From: Roseovarius carneus
Lineage (GTDB): Bacteria; Pseudomonadota; Alphaproteobacteria; Rhodobacterales; Rhodobacteraceae
Assembly (NCBI RefSeq): GCF_020141465.1
Contig: NZ_JAHSPD010000001.1
Coordinates: forward strand, 896,501 to 960,500
DNA: 64,000 nt
Direction: 5' to 3'
Part shown: positions 31,429 through 42,267 of the stretch, in pieces
Layout of the letters: every line of letters starts with the position of its first letter
How positions within the stretch are numbered: position 1 is the stretch's first letter
The notes under the pieces: generated by a model
The model's database searches: none
What the model saw: the letters and a program-made list of their open reading frames with translations, nothing else
Told to the model about the DNA's origin: nothing
Program-made: the position numbers and the translations under genes

Positions 31429-32148
31429 ATGATGCGCCCCTCGGGAAGACACTTAAGCGAAATGCGGCCTGTTTCAATCGAAACAGGGGTCACGAAACAC
31501 GCGGAAGGCTCCTGCATGATCCGCATCGGCGACACGCATGTGCTGTGCACCGCAACAATCGAAGACCGCGTACCGCCCTTTGTGAAGGGTTCAGGCCTTG
31601 GATGGGTCACGGCGGAATACGGGATGCTCCCGCGCAGCACCACAAGCCGGATGCGCCGCGAGGCTACGGCGGGCAAACAAGGCGGGCGCACGGTTGAAAT
31701 CCAGCGACTGATCGGGCGCAGCCTGCGCGCCGGTGTGGACCGCGTCGCCCTGGGCGAGCGTCAGATCACCGTGGATTGCGATGTGATCCAAGCTGATGGC
31801 GGCACGCGCTGCGCGTCTATCACTGGCGGCTGGGTCGCGCTCAAGCTTGCCGTACTGAAACTGATGAAGGCGGGCGAAGTCGTGAGCGACCCGATGGTTG
31901 ATCCGGTCGCCGCCATCTCCTGTGGCATCTATGCAGGTCAGGCCGTGATGGATCTCGATTATCCCGAAGATAGCGAAGCAGGCGTGGACGGCAATTTCAT
32001 CATGACCGCCTCACACCGCCTGATCGAGGTGCAGATGAGCGCCGAGGGCTCTACCTTCAGCCGCGATCAGATGAATAAGCTGATGGATCTGGCCGAAAAA
32101 GGTGTGGGCGAGCTGGCCGCGCTGCAACGGGAAGCCGTGGGTGCGTAA
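31429..32148 (+). CDS. rph: Ribonuclease PH
   Basis: 239 residues. [62 protein letters not shown] and [19 protein letters not shown] are the family core. It trims tRNA 3' ends by phosphorolysis. AAGGA precedes two consecutive ATGs. It is divergent from hrcA and overlaps rdgB by 8 bases. Confidence 0.96.
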   Translation: MMRPSGRHLSEMRPVSIETGVTKHAEGSCMIRIGDTHVLCTATIEDRVPPFVKGSGLGWVTAEYGMLPRSTTSRMRREATAGKQGGRTVEIQRLIGRSLRAGVDRVALGERQITVDCDVIQADGGTRCASITGGWVALKLAVLKLMKAGEVVSDPMVDPVAAISCGIYAGQAVMDLDYPEDSEAGVDGNFIMTASHRLIEVQMSAEGSTFSRDQMNKLMDLAEKGVGELAALQREAVGA

Positions 32149-32749
32149 GTTCACGGGCCAAACCCTGCTTGTCGCCACACATAACGCGGGCAAGCTTGAG
32201 GAGATCGCCACGCTGCTGGAGCCTTATGGCGTCAGCGTGGTGGGCGCCGCCGAGAAGAATCTCCCCGAGCCGGACGAAACAGAGACCAGTTTCGCAGGCA
32301 ACGCACGGATCAAGGCTCATGCGGCGGCGAAGGCCACCGGGCTACCCGCCCTCTCAGACGATTCCGGTATCGAGATTGACGCTCTGAACGGCGCGCCCGG
32401 GGTCTATACGGCAGATTGGGCTGAAACAGGCTCTGGTCGCGACTTTATCATGGCTATGACCAAGGCCCATGATCAAATCACCGCATCTGAGGCACCGAAA
32501 CCATGGACCGCCCGGTTTTGCTGCACTTTGGCCCTCGCGTGGCCCGATGGGCATGACGAGGTGTTTCCCGGCACGGTCGAAGGGCAGATCGTCTGGCCAA
32601 TGCGGGGGTCTCAGGGCCATGGGTATGACCCGATTTTCCAACCCAAAGGGTATGAAATTACGTTTGGCGAGATGGACCGTTGGGCAAAGAACGAGATCAG
32701 CCACCGTGCGGATGCATTCGCCAAGCTGGTGAAGGGCTGTTTTGACTGA
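32141..32749 (+). CDS. rdgB: dITP/XTP pyrophosphatase
   Basis: 202 residues from a GTG inside the last codons of rph. [23 protein letters not shown] is the family start, [25 protein letters not shown] holds the catalytic acidic residues, and [23 protein letters not shown] follows. It removes deaminated purine nucleotides. The gene continues into hemW with another 8-base overlap. Confidence 0.95.
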   Translation: MRKFTGQTLLVATHNAGKLEEIATLLEPYGVSVVGAAEKNLPEPDETETSFAGNARIKAHAAAKATGLPALSDDSGIEIDALNGAPGVYTADWAETGSGRDFIMAMTKAHDQITASEAPKPWTARFCCTLALAWPDGHDEVFPGTVEGQIVWPMRGSQGHGYDPIFQPKGYEITFGEMDRWAKNEISHRADAFAKLVKGCFD

Positions 32750-33899
32750 GGATTGGCGGCACGGGGGCTTTGGCCTCTATATCCATTGGCCTTATTGCGA
32801 GGCCAAATGCCCCTATTGCGACTTCAACAGCCATGTCAGCCAAACAATCGACCAATCCGCATGGGCCGACGCCTATCTGCGCGAGCTTGACCGCACCGCC
32901 GCCCTCACACCGGGCCGCGTCCTCAATTCGGTCTTTTTTGGCGGCGGCACCCCAAGCTTGATGAACCCCGATACCGTGGCCCGGATAATGGAGCGGATTG
33001 GGCAGCATTGGACACTGGCGAATGATTTCGAGGCCACACTGGAGGCAAACCCCAGCTCGGTTGAGGCCAGTCGCTTTCGCGCTTATGCCGAGGCCGGTGT
33101 AAACAGGGTCTCCATGGGTATTCAGGCTCTGAATGACGCGGATTTAAAACGGCTCGGGCGGCTTCATTCCGCCGCCGAGGCGCGTGCGGCTTTCGATATT
33201 GCGCGGGCCTGTTTTGATCGGGTGAGCTTCGATCTGATCTATGCGCGGCAGGATCAAACGCTGGAGCAGTGGCAATCGGAGCTGGGTGAGGCGCTGACAA
33301 TGGCCATTGACCACCTATCGCTCTACCAACTGACCATTGAGCCGGGCACCGCTTTTGGTGCACGTGACAAAATCGGAAAGCTGCGCGGCTTGCCCACGGA
33401 AGACCTTGGCGTGGATATGTATGAACTGACCCAAGAGCTCTGTGAGGCCGCGGGTATGCCAGCCTATGAAGTCTCTAACCACGCCCAAATAGGCTCTGAA
33501 TCGCGGCACAATCTGATCTATTGGCGTCACGGTGACTATCTAGGGATCGGTCCCGGCGCACATGGGCGGCTGACTCTTAATGGCAAGCGCTTTGCGACAG
33601 AAGCCTACATGCTCCCGGATATTTGGCTCAGACGTGCGCAGATCGGAACAACCGAAAAACCGCATGAGCAGATCAGCGCCGAGGATCAGGCCTCAGAGCT
33701 TTTGATCATGGGCCTGAGGCTGAGCGAGGGCGTCGATCTTGAGCGGCTTGGCGCATTGTCACCGATGAGCCTTAATCAAGAACGGCTGGCAAACCTCATC
33801 GATCTTGGCCTCGTTGAAACTGAGGGACGCCAGCTGCGCGCAACGCCCAGCGGACGCATAATTCTCAACAGTGTGATCGCCGAACTTCTCGCCCCTTAG
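32742..33899 (+). CDS. hemW: Heme chaperone HemW (radical-SAM, HemN-like)
   Basis: 385 residues from a TTG overlapping the rdgB stop by 8 bases, with AAGGG upstream. YIHWPYCEAKCPYCDF gives the 4Fe-4S cysteines C19, C23 and C26. VFFGGGTPSLM and IGPGAHGRL are present. Its length and lack of the extra HemN N-terminal region favour HemW, a heme-binding protein, over coproporphyrinogen dehydrogenase. It converges with parB, stops overlapping by 4 bases. Confidence 0.9.
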   Translation: MTEDWRHGGFGLYIHWPYCEAKCPYCDFNSHVSQTIDQSAWADAYLRELDRTAALTPGRVLNSVFFGGGTPSLMNPDTVARIMERIGQHWTLANDFEATLEANPSSVEASRFRAYAEAGVNRVSMGIQALNDADLKRLGRLHSAAEARAAFDIARACFDRVSFDLIYARQDQTLEQWQSELGEALTMAIDHLSLYQLTIEPGTAFGARDKIGKLRGLPTEDLGVDMYELTQELCEAAGMPAYEVSNHAQIGSESRHNLIYWRHGDYLGIGPGAHGRLTLNGKRFATEAYMLPDIWLRRAQIGTTEKPHEQISAEDQASELLIMGLRLSEGVDLERLGALSPMSLNQERLANLIDLGLVETEGRQLRATPSGRIILNSVIAELLAP

Positions 33900-34807
33900 G
33901 TTTTCGACAATATTCCGCAGAGTTCGTCCAGCTGATCAAAGGACGCAAAGCGGATGGTCACAGCGCCGCTTTCGCCCGCTTTTTCCGTATCAATCGACAC
34001 CTTCATGCCCAAAGCCGCCGAAAGATCGCCCTCAAGCGCGCGTGTATCCGCGTCCTTATCCTTGGATTTCGGCCCACCAACACTCTGCCCTGTTTTGCTG
34101 AACACGTTTTCCTTCACCGCATCCGCCTTGACCAAACGCTCGGTCGCGCGCACCGACAGATCTTTCGCAATCACCTGCTTGGCCAAAGCCAGGGGATCGC
34201 GTGCCGTGATCAGAGAACGCGCATGGCCCGCCGACAGTTTTCCTTCCTGAACAAAGGTTTGGACGCTGCTCGGCAATTGCATCAACCGGATTGTGTTTGC
34301 AATGTGACTCCGGCTCTTGCCAAGCGCTTCGGCGAGCTTTTCCTGTGTGTGGCCAAACTTTTCCATAAGCTGCGCATATCCCGCCGCTTCTTCGACCGGA
34401 TTCAAGTCGGCGCGCTGCACGTTCTCGATAATCGCAATTTCAAGAACTTCCAGATCATCGAATTCGCGCACAATCACCGGAAGCTCATGCAGCTTGGCTT
34501 GCTGCGCGGCACGCCACCGCCGTTCCCCAGCCACGATCTCATAGATATCGGGCGCGCCAGGCTTTGTCCGCACGATAAGCGGCTGAATGACGCCTTTTTC
34601 CGCAATGGACCGCGCAAGGTCGGCCAAAAGCTCTGGATCAAAAAAGCGGCGCGGCTGATCCGGGTTAGGCTGAATGCGCTCTATCGGCACGCTGAGATCT
34701 GCCGTGGGAGCCCCTGACGCATCGCTTGTTGGTTGATCTGCAACATCAGCCATAAGCGCAGAGAGGCCCCGGCCAAGCCCGCGCTGCTTTGCTTTTTTGT
34801 TAACCAT
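33896..34807 (-). CDS. parB: Chromosome-partitioning protein ParB (CTP-dependent clamp)
   Basis: 303 residues. The ParB/Sulfiredoxin domain includes PNPDQPRRFFDPELLADLARSIAEKGVIQPLIVR and EIVAGERRWRAAQ (CTP-binding GERRWRA). The HTH reads GKSRSHIANTIRLMQLPSSVQ; a C-terminal dimer domain follows. ParB loads on parS and spreads. Two perfect parS sites lie 1.4-3.3 kb away, and parA is next upstream. Confidence 0.96.
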   Translation of the reverse strand: MVNKKAKQRGLGRGLSALMADVADQPTSDASGAPTADLSVPIERIQPNPDQPRRFFDPELLADLARSIAEKGVIQPLIVRTKPGAPDIYEIVAGERRWRAAQQAKLHELPVIVREFDDLEVLEIAIIENVQRADLNPVEEAAGYAQLMEKFGHTQEKLAEALGKSRSHIANTIRLMQLPSSVQTFVQEGKLSAGHARSLITARDPLALAKQVIAKDLSVRATERLVKADAVKENVFSKTGQSVGGPKSKDKDADTRALEGDLSAALGMKVSIDTEKAGESGAVTIRFASFDQLDELCGILSKT

Positions 34808-34823
34808 CGCTCAAGCTCCTCAT

Positions 34824-35633
34824 TTAGGCGGCCACCCGGCCTTTATTCGACACCAGTTCCGTCGCCAACGCGCGATACGCCTCCGCACCACGTGATTTAG
34901 AATCGTAGCTCAGCACAGGAAGCGCAAAGGACGGCGCCTCGCTCACACGCACATTCCGCGGGATTAGTGTCTGAAACACGAGGTCTCCGAGGTTATCGCG
35001 CGCGTCTTTTTCAACCAGAGTGGATAGGTTGTTGCGAGCATCGAACATGGTCAACACAACCCCCTCGATCCGAAGCTGCGGATTTGCTGTCTGCCGGACT
35101 TCCCGAATAGTCAGCATCAGCTGCGAAAGCCCCTCCAGCGCAAAAAACTCACTTTGCAGCGGGACCAGGACGGAATGTGACGCAACCATCGCATTGACCG
35201 TTAGGAGATTGAGCGATGGAGGACAATCAATAAGAATGTAATCCAGATCATAGCGATCCATCGCCGTCTGCCTGAGGGCATCATGCAAAAGGTAGCTTCT
35301 TTTTTCGTTTGATATCAATTCGATATCGGCAGAGCTGAGATCAACAGTGGCCGGGATAATCATCAGATTTTCATCTTTGGTCACCTGCACCACATCACCA
35401 AGGTCAATATCCTCAAGCAACAACTCATAGGTCGTAAACTCGCGATTATCAGCCTCAATACCAAGCCCGGTCGACGCATTCCCCTGAGGGTCAAGATCGA
35501 CGATAAGGACGCGCAGGCCCATCTCCGCCAGCGCGGCACCAAGGTTAATGGTCGTGGTTGTTTTACCCACACCGCCCTTCTGATTGGCGATAGAAATGAT
35601 ACGGGGGCCATCAGGGCGTGTTGGATCAGGCAC
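34824..35633 (-). CDS. parA: Chromosome-partitioning ATPase ParA
   Basis: 269 residues from a GTG with AAGGAG upstream, overlapping the rsmG stop by 8 bases. The deviant Walker A KGGVGKTTT (19-27) and LIVDLDPQGNASTGLG mark the MinD/ParA ATPase family; DYILIDCPPSLNLLTVNAM is the Walker B region. It moves ParB-bound origins. It is followed by parB after 16 bases. Confidence 0.96.
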   Translation of the reverse strand: MPDPTRPDGPRIISIANQKGGVGKTTTTINLGAALAEMGLRVLIVDLDPQGNASTGLGIEADNREFTTYELLLEDIDLGDVVQVTKDENLMIIPATVDLSSADIELISNEKRSYLLHDALRQTAMDRYDLDYILIDCPPSLNLLTVNAMVASHSVLVPLQSEFFALEGLSQLMLTIREVRQTANPQLRIEGVVLTMFDARNNLSTLVEKDARDNLGDLVFQTLIPRNVRVSEAPSFALPVLSYDSKSRGAEAYRALATELVSNKGRVAA

Positions 35634-36237
35634 GGGACACTCCTTGGATCGACAAAATCGCCGCATCCGGCTCAAGATTGTTCATATCAACACGATACTC
35701 GAAGTTCCACTCGGATTTTGCTGCTGCAAGCTCTGCCTCCCAAGTCCTGCCCTTAGGAAAAATGGCGGTGCCCGTTATAGTTAAGTGCTTGGCAGCAAAG
35801 GGTAAAAGCATGCCAAGATCCCCAAGCGCACGCGCAGACAACACATCAACGCCGAGGGGCTCAAGCGCCTCTATTCTCTCACAGATAACATTTCCAGCAA
35901 CGCCAGTTTCACGCAAGGCAGTGCGCAGGAAGGCCGCTTTGCGCTGATCGCTTTCAACAAGGGTTACCTTTGCGTCGGGGCTTTCCTCATGCATTAAAAT
36001 AGCAATCACGATGCCCGGAAAACCGCCACCACTCCCAAAATCCGCCCAGTGCCGGATGGTTTTTGGGGCGATGTCGAGTATTTGTGCAGAATCATCAATG
36101 TGTCGCGCGCGCAGATCCAGAAGGCTGCTCTTGGACACCAAGTTTATCGCTGGATTCCACTTCTGCACCAGCGCCTCAAAAACATCCAAGCGCTCCGATG
36201 TTTCACGTGAAACATTCCGGTCCACATACGCCATCAT
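35626..36237 (-). CDS. rsmG: 16S rRNA (guanine-527-N7)-methyltransferase RsmG
   Basis: 203 residues. [30 protein letters not shown] and [18 protein letters not shown] (SAM motif) define RsmG/GidB. Its codons 8-13 (NVSRET) encode a complete parS palindrome. The start overlaps the mnmG stop in an ATGA arrangement. Confidence 0.95.
   Translation of the reverse strand: MMAYVDRNVSRETSERLDVFEALVQKWNPAINLVSKSSLLDLRARHIDDSAQILDIAPKTIRHWADFGSGGGFPGIVIAILMHEESPDAKVTLVESDQRKAAFLRTALRETGVAGNVICERIEALEPLGVDVLSARALGDLGMLLPFAAKHLTITGTAIFPKGRTWEAELAAAKSEWNFEYRVDMNNLEPDAAILSIQGVSRA
36199..36214. promoter_or_regulatory. parS: parS centromere site 1, inside rsmG coding sequence
   Basis: The exact 16-base ParB consensus TGTTTCACGTGAAACA. 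It occupies the last base of rsmG codon 8 and codons 9-13. It lies about 1.4 kb from parB and about 5 kb from the oriC candidate. Confidence 0.93.
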
Positions 36238-38102
36238 GCAGTTCTTGACCTCGACGCCTTGCGAAGTCGCGTCAGAATAAGGGTGAGCCCGGCTGGTGTC
36301 ATCCCATCGATTCGGGCAGCATGGGCGAGATCAGCAGGACGAACATGCTTCAGTTTCGCCTTTAACTCATTCGAAAGGCCATCCACCAGATCATACTCAA
36401 AATCTAACGGAATTACCTGCATTTCGTCACGCTTCATCACCGCAACGTCACGCTCTTGCCGCGCAATATAAGTTGCGTAAAGCGCATCGCGTTCAAGCTG
36501 CTGCCGAGATACGGCGTCAATCTCAGCCCAATCAGGGTTAAGCTGGACCAATTCATCAAAACCAACCTTCGGGAAAGCCAACAGTTGGAATCCATTCCGT
36601 TTGGTGCCGTCAAGATTAACCTCAACACCAGCCCGCGCAATCTGCTGTGGGGTAAAGCTCTCCCCTTCCAACTGTTGCCGCGCAACATGCAGGGCGTCCC
36701 GCTTGGCCTCGAAGGCTTTTTGGCGCTCTGGTCCAACGCATCCGATAGCGATCCCACGCCCCGTCAGCCGTTGATCCGCATTATCAGCCCGCAGCGACAG
36801 GCGAAACTCCGCCCGCGAGGTAAACATCCGGTAAGGCTCCGTGACGCCACGCGTTATCAGATCATCGACCATCACCCCAATATAGCTATCAGCACGGCTA
36901 AACACTTCGCGATCAGCGCCTCGAACTGCAAGGGCAGCGTTCAGCCCGGCGACAAGGCCTTGGGCCGCAGCTTCCTCATACCCCGTTGTGCCATTGATCT
37001 GACCAGCTAAATAAAGACCAGGGACGTCCTTCACCGCGAGCGTGGCGTCCAAAGCGCGCGGATCAACATAGTCGTATTCAATCGCGTAACCGGGCTGAAG
37101 AATTTCCGCCCGCTCCAACCCAGCGATACTTCGCACATAGGCTTCCTGCACCTCAATCGGCATGGAGGTGGAAATGCCATTCGGGTAAATCACATCGTCT
37201 GACAGACTCTCGGGCTCCAGAAAGATCTGGTGGGAAGTCTTCTCGGCAAATCTGACCACTTTATCCTCGATAGAGGGGCAATATCGCGGCCCAACCCCAT
37301 CAATATGACCGCCATACATCGCGGAGCGCGCTAGGTTATCGCGGATAACATCATGTGTTTGCTCATTCGTATGCGTGATCCCGCATGACACCTGCCGCGC
37401 CGTAACACACTTGGACATAAAGGAAAAAAGGACAGGATCATCATCCCCCGGCTGTTCCTCCAGAAGGCTCCAGTCAATTGTCTTACCCTTGAGTCTTGGC
37501 GGTGTTCCGGTTTTCAAGCGACCCATTTTTAAAGCAAAACTATCCATCCGCTCAGCGAGCTTGATCGACGGGTTATCGCCCATCCGCCCTCCGGGACGCG
37601 ACACATCACCGATATGGATCACACCACGAAGGAACGTTCCTGTGGTTAAGATGACTGCACCCGCGTGTATCTCTGACCCATCTTCAAGCGTGACGCCCGA
37701 CACACAGTCACCGGCCATCAGAAAATCAGTCACTTCGCCCTCGATGATCTGAATATTTGGCTGAGCCTGCATCTCCAACAGCATTGCTTGGCGATAAAGA
37801 TGACGGTCCGCCTGAGCACGCGGACCCTGCACAGCTGGGCCCTTGCGCCGGTTAAGCAACCGGAATTGGATGCCTGCTGCGTCGGCCACACGACCCATCA
37901 CACCGTCGAGCGCGTCAATCTCGCGCACAAGATGGCCTTTACCAAGCCCCCCAATTGCTGGGTTGCACGACATAACCCCGATACCAGATTCTTTCAATGT
38001 TATCAGCGCGGTGCGCGCGCCCATGCGGGCCGAAGCATGCGCAGCATCAGCGCCCGCATGGCCACCACCGATCACAACAACATCGAAATCACTATGTTTC
38101 AC
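36234..38102 (-). CDS. mnmG: tRNA uridine 5-carboxymethylaminomethyl modification enzyme MnmG
   Basis: About 622 residues. [23 protein letters not shown] is the FAD-binding N-terminus; [26 protein letters not shown] and [20 protein letters not shown] follow. With MnmE it modifies wobble uridine 34. A GTG at 38102 is chosen because GGAG sits 8 bases upstream; the in-frame GTG at 38111 overlaps that ribosome site. A parS palindrome spans this start region. It overlaps rsmG by 4 bases. Confidence 0.95.
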   Translation of the reverse strand: MKHSDFDVVVIGGGHAGADAAHASARMGARTALITLKESGIGVMSCNPAIGGLGKGHLVREIDALDGVMGRVADAAGIQFRLLNRRKGPAVQGPRAQADRHLYRQAMLLEMQAQPNIQIIEGEVTDFLMAGDCVSGVTLEDGSEIHAGAVILTTGTFLRGVIHIGDVSRPGGRMGDNPSIKLAERMDSFALKMGRLKTGTPPRLKGKTIDWSLLEEQPGDDDPVLFSFMSKCVTARQVSCGITHTNEQTHDVIRDNLARSAMYGGHIDGVGPRYCPSIEDKVVRFAEKTSHQIFLEPESLSDDVIYPNGISTSMPIEVQEAYVRSIAGLERAEILQPGYAIEYDYVDPRALDATLAVKDVPGLYLAGQINGTTGYEEAAAQGLVAGLNAALAVRGADREVFSRADSYIGVMVDDLITRGVTEPYRMFTSRAEFRLSLRADNADQRLTGRGIAIGCVGPERQKAFEAKRDALHVARQQLEGESFTPQQIARAGVEVNLDGTKRNGFQLLAFPKVGFDELVQLNPDWAEIDAVSRQQLERDALYATYIARQERDVAVMKRDEMQVIPLDFEYDLVDGLSNELKAKLKHVRPADLAHAARIDGMTPAGLTLILTRLRKASRSRTA

Positions 38103-38110
38103 GTGAAACA
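38095..38110. promoter_or_regulatory. parS: parS centromere site 2, at the mnmG translation start
   Basis: A second exact TGTTTCACGTGAAACA. It fills the space between the mnmG Shine-Dalgarno sequence and its likely GTG start and runs into the first codons. It lies about 3.3 kb from the oriC candidate and 1.9 kb from site 1. Confidence 0.93.
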
Positions 38111-38114
38111 CTCC

Positions 38115-39395
38115 TTACTTCCCGAGGCAGAAGCTCGCGAAGATTTCGTCAAGAACGCTTTCTATATCAACTCTGCCTAGCAGAGAATCGAGCCCGCGAA
38201 CAGCCGTCCGCAGCTCCTCGGCGGCAATGTCCGCGCTGTCCTCGCCCCGTGCGATGAACACAAGGGCCGCCTCTAATGACAACAAACCACGTTCCATCGA
38301 ATCCCTGTGCCGCACCCGCGTCGCCAGCCCAGCTCCCGCCGCTCTTTGAGACAGCTCTTGGGTAATACGGCCTATCAATTCAGACAGACCGGCGCCAGTT
38401 TTACCCGACACACCGCCCAACGCCCCTGTATCGTCCTTGGCTGTCACAATAACATCGCCGGGCTGCACGCCTTCGGGTGCGACCTGATTCTCGGTCACCA
38501 AAAACACCCGGAAATCCGCGCGGGCCGCGCGGGCGCGGGCACGCTCAACCCCAAGAGCCTCGACGGCATCGTCAGTCTCACGCAATCCGGCGGTGTCCAG
38601 AACCGTCACCGGGAGCCCGCCCAAATCCATCCGTACCTCGATCACATCGCGAGTGGTCCCCGCAATATCAGAGGTAATCGCCGCATCGCGCCCCGCTAAA
38701 GCGTTCAGAAGCGTGGATTTCCCAACATTGGGCGCGCCAACGATGGCAACCTCGAACCCGGACCGGATGCGCTCAGCCACACCCACGCCTTTGATTTCCG
38801 CCTTTAAATCGCTCAGCACACCAGTCACCAAGGCCATCACCTCGGGTGATACATCTGTCGGCACCTCTTCATCGGCAAAATCAATCGTCGCCTCTAAAAG
38901 GGCAGCTGCGCGAATCAAATCCTTGCGCCATCTACCGGCTCGAACACCCAAACCCCCCGAAAACACCCGCAACGCCTGACGCCGCTGAGCCTCAGTCTCT
39001 GCCTCTAAAAGGTCTGCAAGCCCTTCAACCTGCGCCATATCGAGCCGCCCATTCTCAAGAGCCCTGCGTGTGAATTCCCCGGCATCTGCTGGGCGTAGCC
39101 CTTCCAGCGCCCCAAGAGCGCCCAAAAGTGCTGCGACCACTGCAGTGCTTCCATGAACTTGAAACTCGACGCACGGCTCGCCAGTAAAGCTTGCGCCTTC
39201 ATCAAACCGCAGGACCAGCGCTTGATCGAGCCGAACCCCATCCGCCCTCCGCAAGACCCTCAGGCTGGACAGACGCGCGTCCGGCAGGTCACCACAAAGC
39301 GCAGTGCATGCTGTAAACGCAAGAGGACCGGACACGCGAACCACCGCAACCCCAGCCTTCCCTTGGGCCGAGGACAGAGCATAGATCGTATCCAT
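38115..39395 (-). CDS. mnmE: tRNA modification GTPase MnmE
   Basis: 426 residues. The N-terminal formyl-tetrahydrofolate-binding domain starts [24 protein letters not shown]. The GTPase domain has [34 protein letters not shown] and a C-terminal CLGK motif. It partners MnmG in uridine-34 modification. It lies 13 bases after rho and 3 bases before the mnmG ribosome site. Confidence 0.95.
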   Translation of the reverse strand: MDTIYALSSAQGKAGVAVVRVSGPLAFTACTALCGDLPDARLSSLRVLRRADGVRLDQALVLRFDEGASFTGEPCVEFQVHGSTAVVAALLGALGALEGLRPADAGEFTRRALENGRLDMAQVEGLADLLEAETEAQRRQALRVFSGGLGVRAGRWRKDLIRAAALLEATIDFADEEVPTDVSPEVMALVTGVLSDLKAEIKGVGVAERIRSGFEVAIVGAPNVGKSTLLNALAGRDAAITSDIAGTTRDVIEVRMDLGGLPVTVLDTAGLRETDDAVEALGVERARARAARADFRVFLVTENQVAPEGVQPGDVIVTAKDDTGALGGVSGKTGAGLSELIGRITQELSQRAAGAGLATRVRHRDSMERGLLSLEAALVFIARGEDSADIAAEELRTAVRGLDSLLGRVDIESVLDEIFASFCLGK

Positions 39396-39408
39396 ATCGC
39401 CCCCGGTG

Positions 39409-40680
39409 TCAGGTGTTCATGGAATCGAAGAATTCCGCATTTGTCTTGGTCTGTTTCAGCTTGGAAATCAGGAATTCCACCGCATCTGTTGTACCCATCG
39501 GGTTCAGAATACGGCGCAAAACAAAGGTTTTCTGAAGGTCCAGCTTATCAACCAACAGCTCTTCCTTACGCGTACCGGATTTAAGGATATCAATCGCAGG
39601 GAAGACGCGCTTGTCGGCAATCTTGCGATCCAGGACCAACTCTGAGTTGCCCGTACCTTTAAACTCTTCAAAGATCACCTCATCCATCCGGCTGCCGGTG
39701 TCAATCAGAGCAGTGGAAATGATGGTGAGCGATCCACCCTCTTCAATATTTCGAGCAGCACCGAAGAAGCGTTTCGGCCGTTGCAGAGCATTCGCATCCA
39801 CACCGCCAGTCAAAACCTTACCGGAAGATGGAACAACAGTGTTGTAAGCCCTACCAAGTCTTGTGATCGAATCGAGCAGGATAACTACATCTCGTTTATG
39901 CTCAACCAGACGCTTGGCCTTCTCAATCACCATCTCACTCACAGCCACGTGCCGTGTCGCCGGCTCATCAAAAGTCGATGAAATCACCTCGCCCTTGACC
40001 GAGCGCTGCATATCCGTGACCTCTTCAGGCCGCTCGTCGATCAGCAAAACGATCAGGTAACATTCAGGGTGATTGCGCTCAATGCTCGCCGCAATGTTCT
40101 GCAAGATCACTGTCTTACCCGTCCGAGGGGGGGCGACGATCAACGATCGCTGCCCTTTCCCGATGGGCGCCACAAGGTCAATGATCCGTGCAGAACGATC
40201 CTTGATGGTTGGATCTTCGATCTCCATCTTGAACCGTTCATCCGGATAAAGCGGCGTAAGGTTATCAAACGCGATCTTGTGTCGCGCCTTCTCAGGATCC
40301 TCAAAATTGATCAGAGATACACCGGTGAGGGCAAAGTAGCGCTCCGATTCCTCGGGCTGCTGCATCTCTCCATAGATCGTATCACCCGTGCGCAACGAAT
40401 AGCGGCGGATCATCTCGGGCGAGACATAGATATCATCGGGGCCGGGCAAGTAATTTGCCTCAGGTGAGCGCAAAAACCCAAACCCGTCTTGCAGCACTTC
40501 GATCACACCGTCGCCAAAGACGGTCCAACCCTCCTCAGCGCGCTCTTTCAGGATCGAGAACATCATCTCGCCCTTACGCATCGTGGTGGCGTTTTCGATC
40601 TCAAGCTCTTCGGCCATGGCCAGAAGATCCTTGGCGGTATGCGCCTTGAGGTCGGATAGGTTAAGACGGTCTTCGGACAT
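39409..40680 (-). CDS. rho: Transcription termination factor Rho
   Basis: 423 residues from the ATG before [19 protein letters not shown]. The RNA-binding domain has [17 protein letters not shown]; the ATPase has [32 protein letters not shown] and [20 protein letters not shown]. It is a hexameric RNA helicase that ends transcription. Gene order hemJ-rho-mnmE-mnmG is typical of alphaproteobacterial origin regions. Confidence 0.96.
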   Translation of the reverse strand: MSEDRLNLSDLKAHTAKDLLAMAEELEIENATTMRKGEMMFSILKERAEEGWTVFGDGVIEVLQDGFGFLRSPEANYLPGPDDIYVSPEMIRRYSLRTGDTIYGEMQQPEESERYFALTGVSLINFEDPEKARHKIAFDNLTPLYPDERFKMEIEDPTIKDRSARIIDLVAPIGKGQRSLIVAPPRTGKTVILQNIAASIERNHPECYLIVLLIDERPEEVTDMQRSVKGEVISSTFDEPATRHVAVSEMVIEKAKRLVEHKRDVVILLDSITRLGRAYNTVVPSSGKVLTGGVDANALQRPKRFFGAARNIEEGGSLTIISTALIDTGSRMDEVIFEEFKGTGNSELVLDRKIADKRVFPAIDILKSGTRKEELLVDKLDLQKTFVLRRILNPMGTTDAVEFLISKLKQTKTNAEFFDSMNT

Positions 40681-40809
40681 ATAAATACCTGAGCGCCCCC
40701 AACGTGCGGAGGTCATCTGGAGGGCCTATGGAAAATGCGCATCCCGAACGGGCGGCTACCACTGGCAATAGAGCGCGCGGTCACCGAAGTCAATTGAGCA
40801 CTAGCGCGG

Positions 40810-41259
40810 TCAGAAGCGCACAATCACCGAGACGACGATGATCACCAGCAAAATGGTTGGCACTTCGTTCATGATCCGGAAGGTCCGCCCAGAGATCGGG
40901 CTCTCACCCTCCATGAACTCCTTCCGACGCCGTCCGAGCCAGTGATGGAACCATGTCATGGCCAACACGCTCCCCGCTTTGGTCCAGGGCCACACAGCCT
41001 CCCAATCCACCACACCGGGCGTGACAACAAGAGCAAGGCCAAAGACCCATGTGGCGATCATCGACGGGTTCATAATGAGCCGCAGGAGCTTCAACTCCAT
41101 CACCTGAAAAATCTCATCGCGGCTATCACCGGGTTTTGATTGCTCCGCATGATAGACGTAGAGCCGAGGCAAATAGAAGAGCCCCGCCATCCAAGCGATA
41201 ACGGAAATGATATGCAGGGATTTTGTCCACGGATAGAGGGACATCAAAATATCGGACAT
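40810..41259 (-). CDS. hemJ: Protoporphyrinogen oxidase HemJ
   Basis: 149 residues with four membrane segments (about 8-28, 58-80, 88-105 and 130-148). WTKSLHIISVIAWMAGLFYLPRLYVYH has the conserved His and Arg residues; TWFHHWLGRRRKEF follows. HemJ oxidises protoporphyrinogen IX before ferrochelatase (hemH, also in this window). GGAG precedes the ATG. It reads away from the oriC candidate. Confidence 0.92.
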   Translation of the reverse strand: MSDILMSLYPWTKSLHIISVIAWMAGLFYLPRLYVYHAEQSKPGDSRDEIFQVMELKLLRLIMNPSMIATWVFGLALVVTPGVVDWEAVWPWTKAGSVLAMTWFHHWLGRRRKEFMEGESPISGRTFRIMNEVPTILLVIIVVSVIVRF

Positions 41260-41277
41260 GGCATGCTCCAGATCTCT

Positions 41278-41668
41278 GAGTCCTTCTCTATAAATAAAAT
41301 AGAAATATAGAAAAGGAGGATGATGAAGCAGGGGCCGCCAATAATGTGGATACCTTTGTTATCCCATAGTTCACCAACAGGTATAAGATATCATCCGCTT
41401 ATTCCAAGTTAACTGGTGATCTACCAGAAATATAATTATTATTCAAAATGTTAAGTTTATGTCTGAGATAAGAAAGCCTGTGGACAATAAAGGGACAACC
41501 TCTAACGCCGAGCGCTGATCCACACCCCATGATTCATACACTCCACAGGCGGATTGTTTTCCCAGAATCTCGCGAAACGTCCCAACCTCTTGGACAAACC
41601 GCCCCATCTGGGCATAACCTTCCTATCTGCACAGAAGCGTGCCCCACCTACACCACAGGTTATCCACA
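41278..41668. other. oriC: Candidate chromosomal replication origin (oriC)
   Basis: A roughly 400-base gene-free stretch between hemJ and maf, the longest in the window. It has an AT-rich left part (41285-41325 and 41425-41460). DnaA boxes: perfect TTATCCACA at 41660-41668; one-mismatch copies at 41345-41353 and 41479-41487 (reverse) and 41516-41524 (forward). Three GANTC methylation sites (41278, 41531, 41565) are present. parS sites and parAB are 3-7 kb away, and neighbouring genes point outward. Confidence 0.7.
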
Positions 41669-42267
41669 TGACTGCCCCCATCCTGCTGGCATCCCAGTCT
41701 GAAATCCGCGCGACTTTGCTCCGAAATGCGGGGGTCCACTTTGACGCGATTGCCGCACGGGTGGATGAAGACGCGATCCGAATGGCCCTTGTTGCTGAGG
41801 GTGCGCCGCCGCGTGATATTGCAGATACGCTGGCCGAAATGAAAGCCCGCAAGCTGAGCGACAAGCGCCCGGATGCTTTGGTCATCGGCGCGGATCAGGT
41901 GCTTGAGCTGGACGCACGCCTTCTGAGCAAACCTCAAAGCCCCGAGGACGCGAAAGCACAACTACAATTCATGCGTGGCAAGACGCATCGCCTTCTCACA
42001 GCGGCCGTTATTTACGAGGCGGGAAAGCCGCTTTGGCGTCATGTAGGCACTGTTCGAATGCAGATGCGCGATGTCTCGGATACCTATCTCGATGGGTATG
42101 TCGCGCGAAACTGGGATAGCATCCGCCACGCGGTTGGCGCATATAAGTTGGAGGAAGAGGGGGCGCGGCTCTTTTCCAGCGTCGCCGGGGATTACTTCCA
42201 TGTCCTCGGCCTGCCGCTCCTGGAGCTGCTCTCCTATCTCAGCTTGCGTGGAGACCTTGAGACATGA
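41668..42267 (+). CDS. maf: Maf-like nucleoside triphosphate pyrophosphatase
   Basis: 199 residues. [26 protein letters not shown] is the Maf start, [20 protein letters not shown] holds the catalytic aspartate, and [13 protein letters not shown] is near the end. It hydrolyses modified or non-canonical nucleotides. Its ATG is adjacent to a perfect DnaA box. First gene of maf-aroE-coaE-dnaQ, each overlapping the next. Confidence 0.93.
   Translation: MTAPILLASQSEIRATLLRNAGVHFDAIAARVDEDAIRMALVAEGAPPRDIADTLAEMKARKLSDKRPDALVIGADQVLELDARLLSKPQSPEDAKAQLQFMRGKTHRLLTAAVIYEAGKPLWRHVGTVRMQMRDVSDTYLDGYVARNWDSIRHAVGAYKLEEEGARLFSSVAGDYFHVLGLPLLELLSYLSLRGDLET

Noticed and set aside
31468-31487. Palindrome CCTGTTTC-AATC-GAAACAGG in rph, similar to parS
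   Set aside because: The arms match parS but the central CGTG core needed by ParB is replaced (three mismatches). The sequence encodes the conserved RPVSIETG motif of RNase PH, which explains it.
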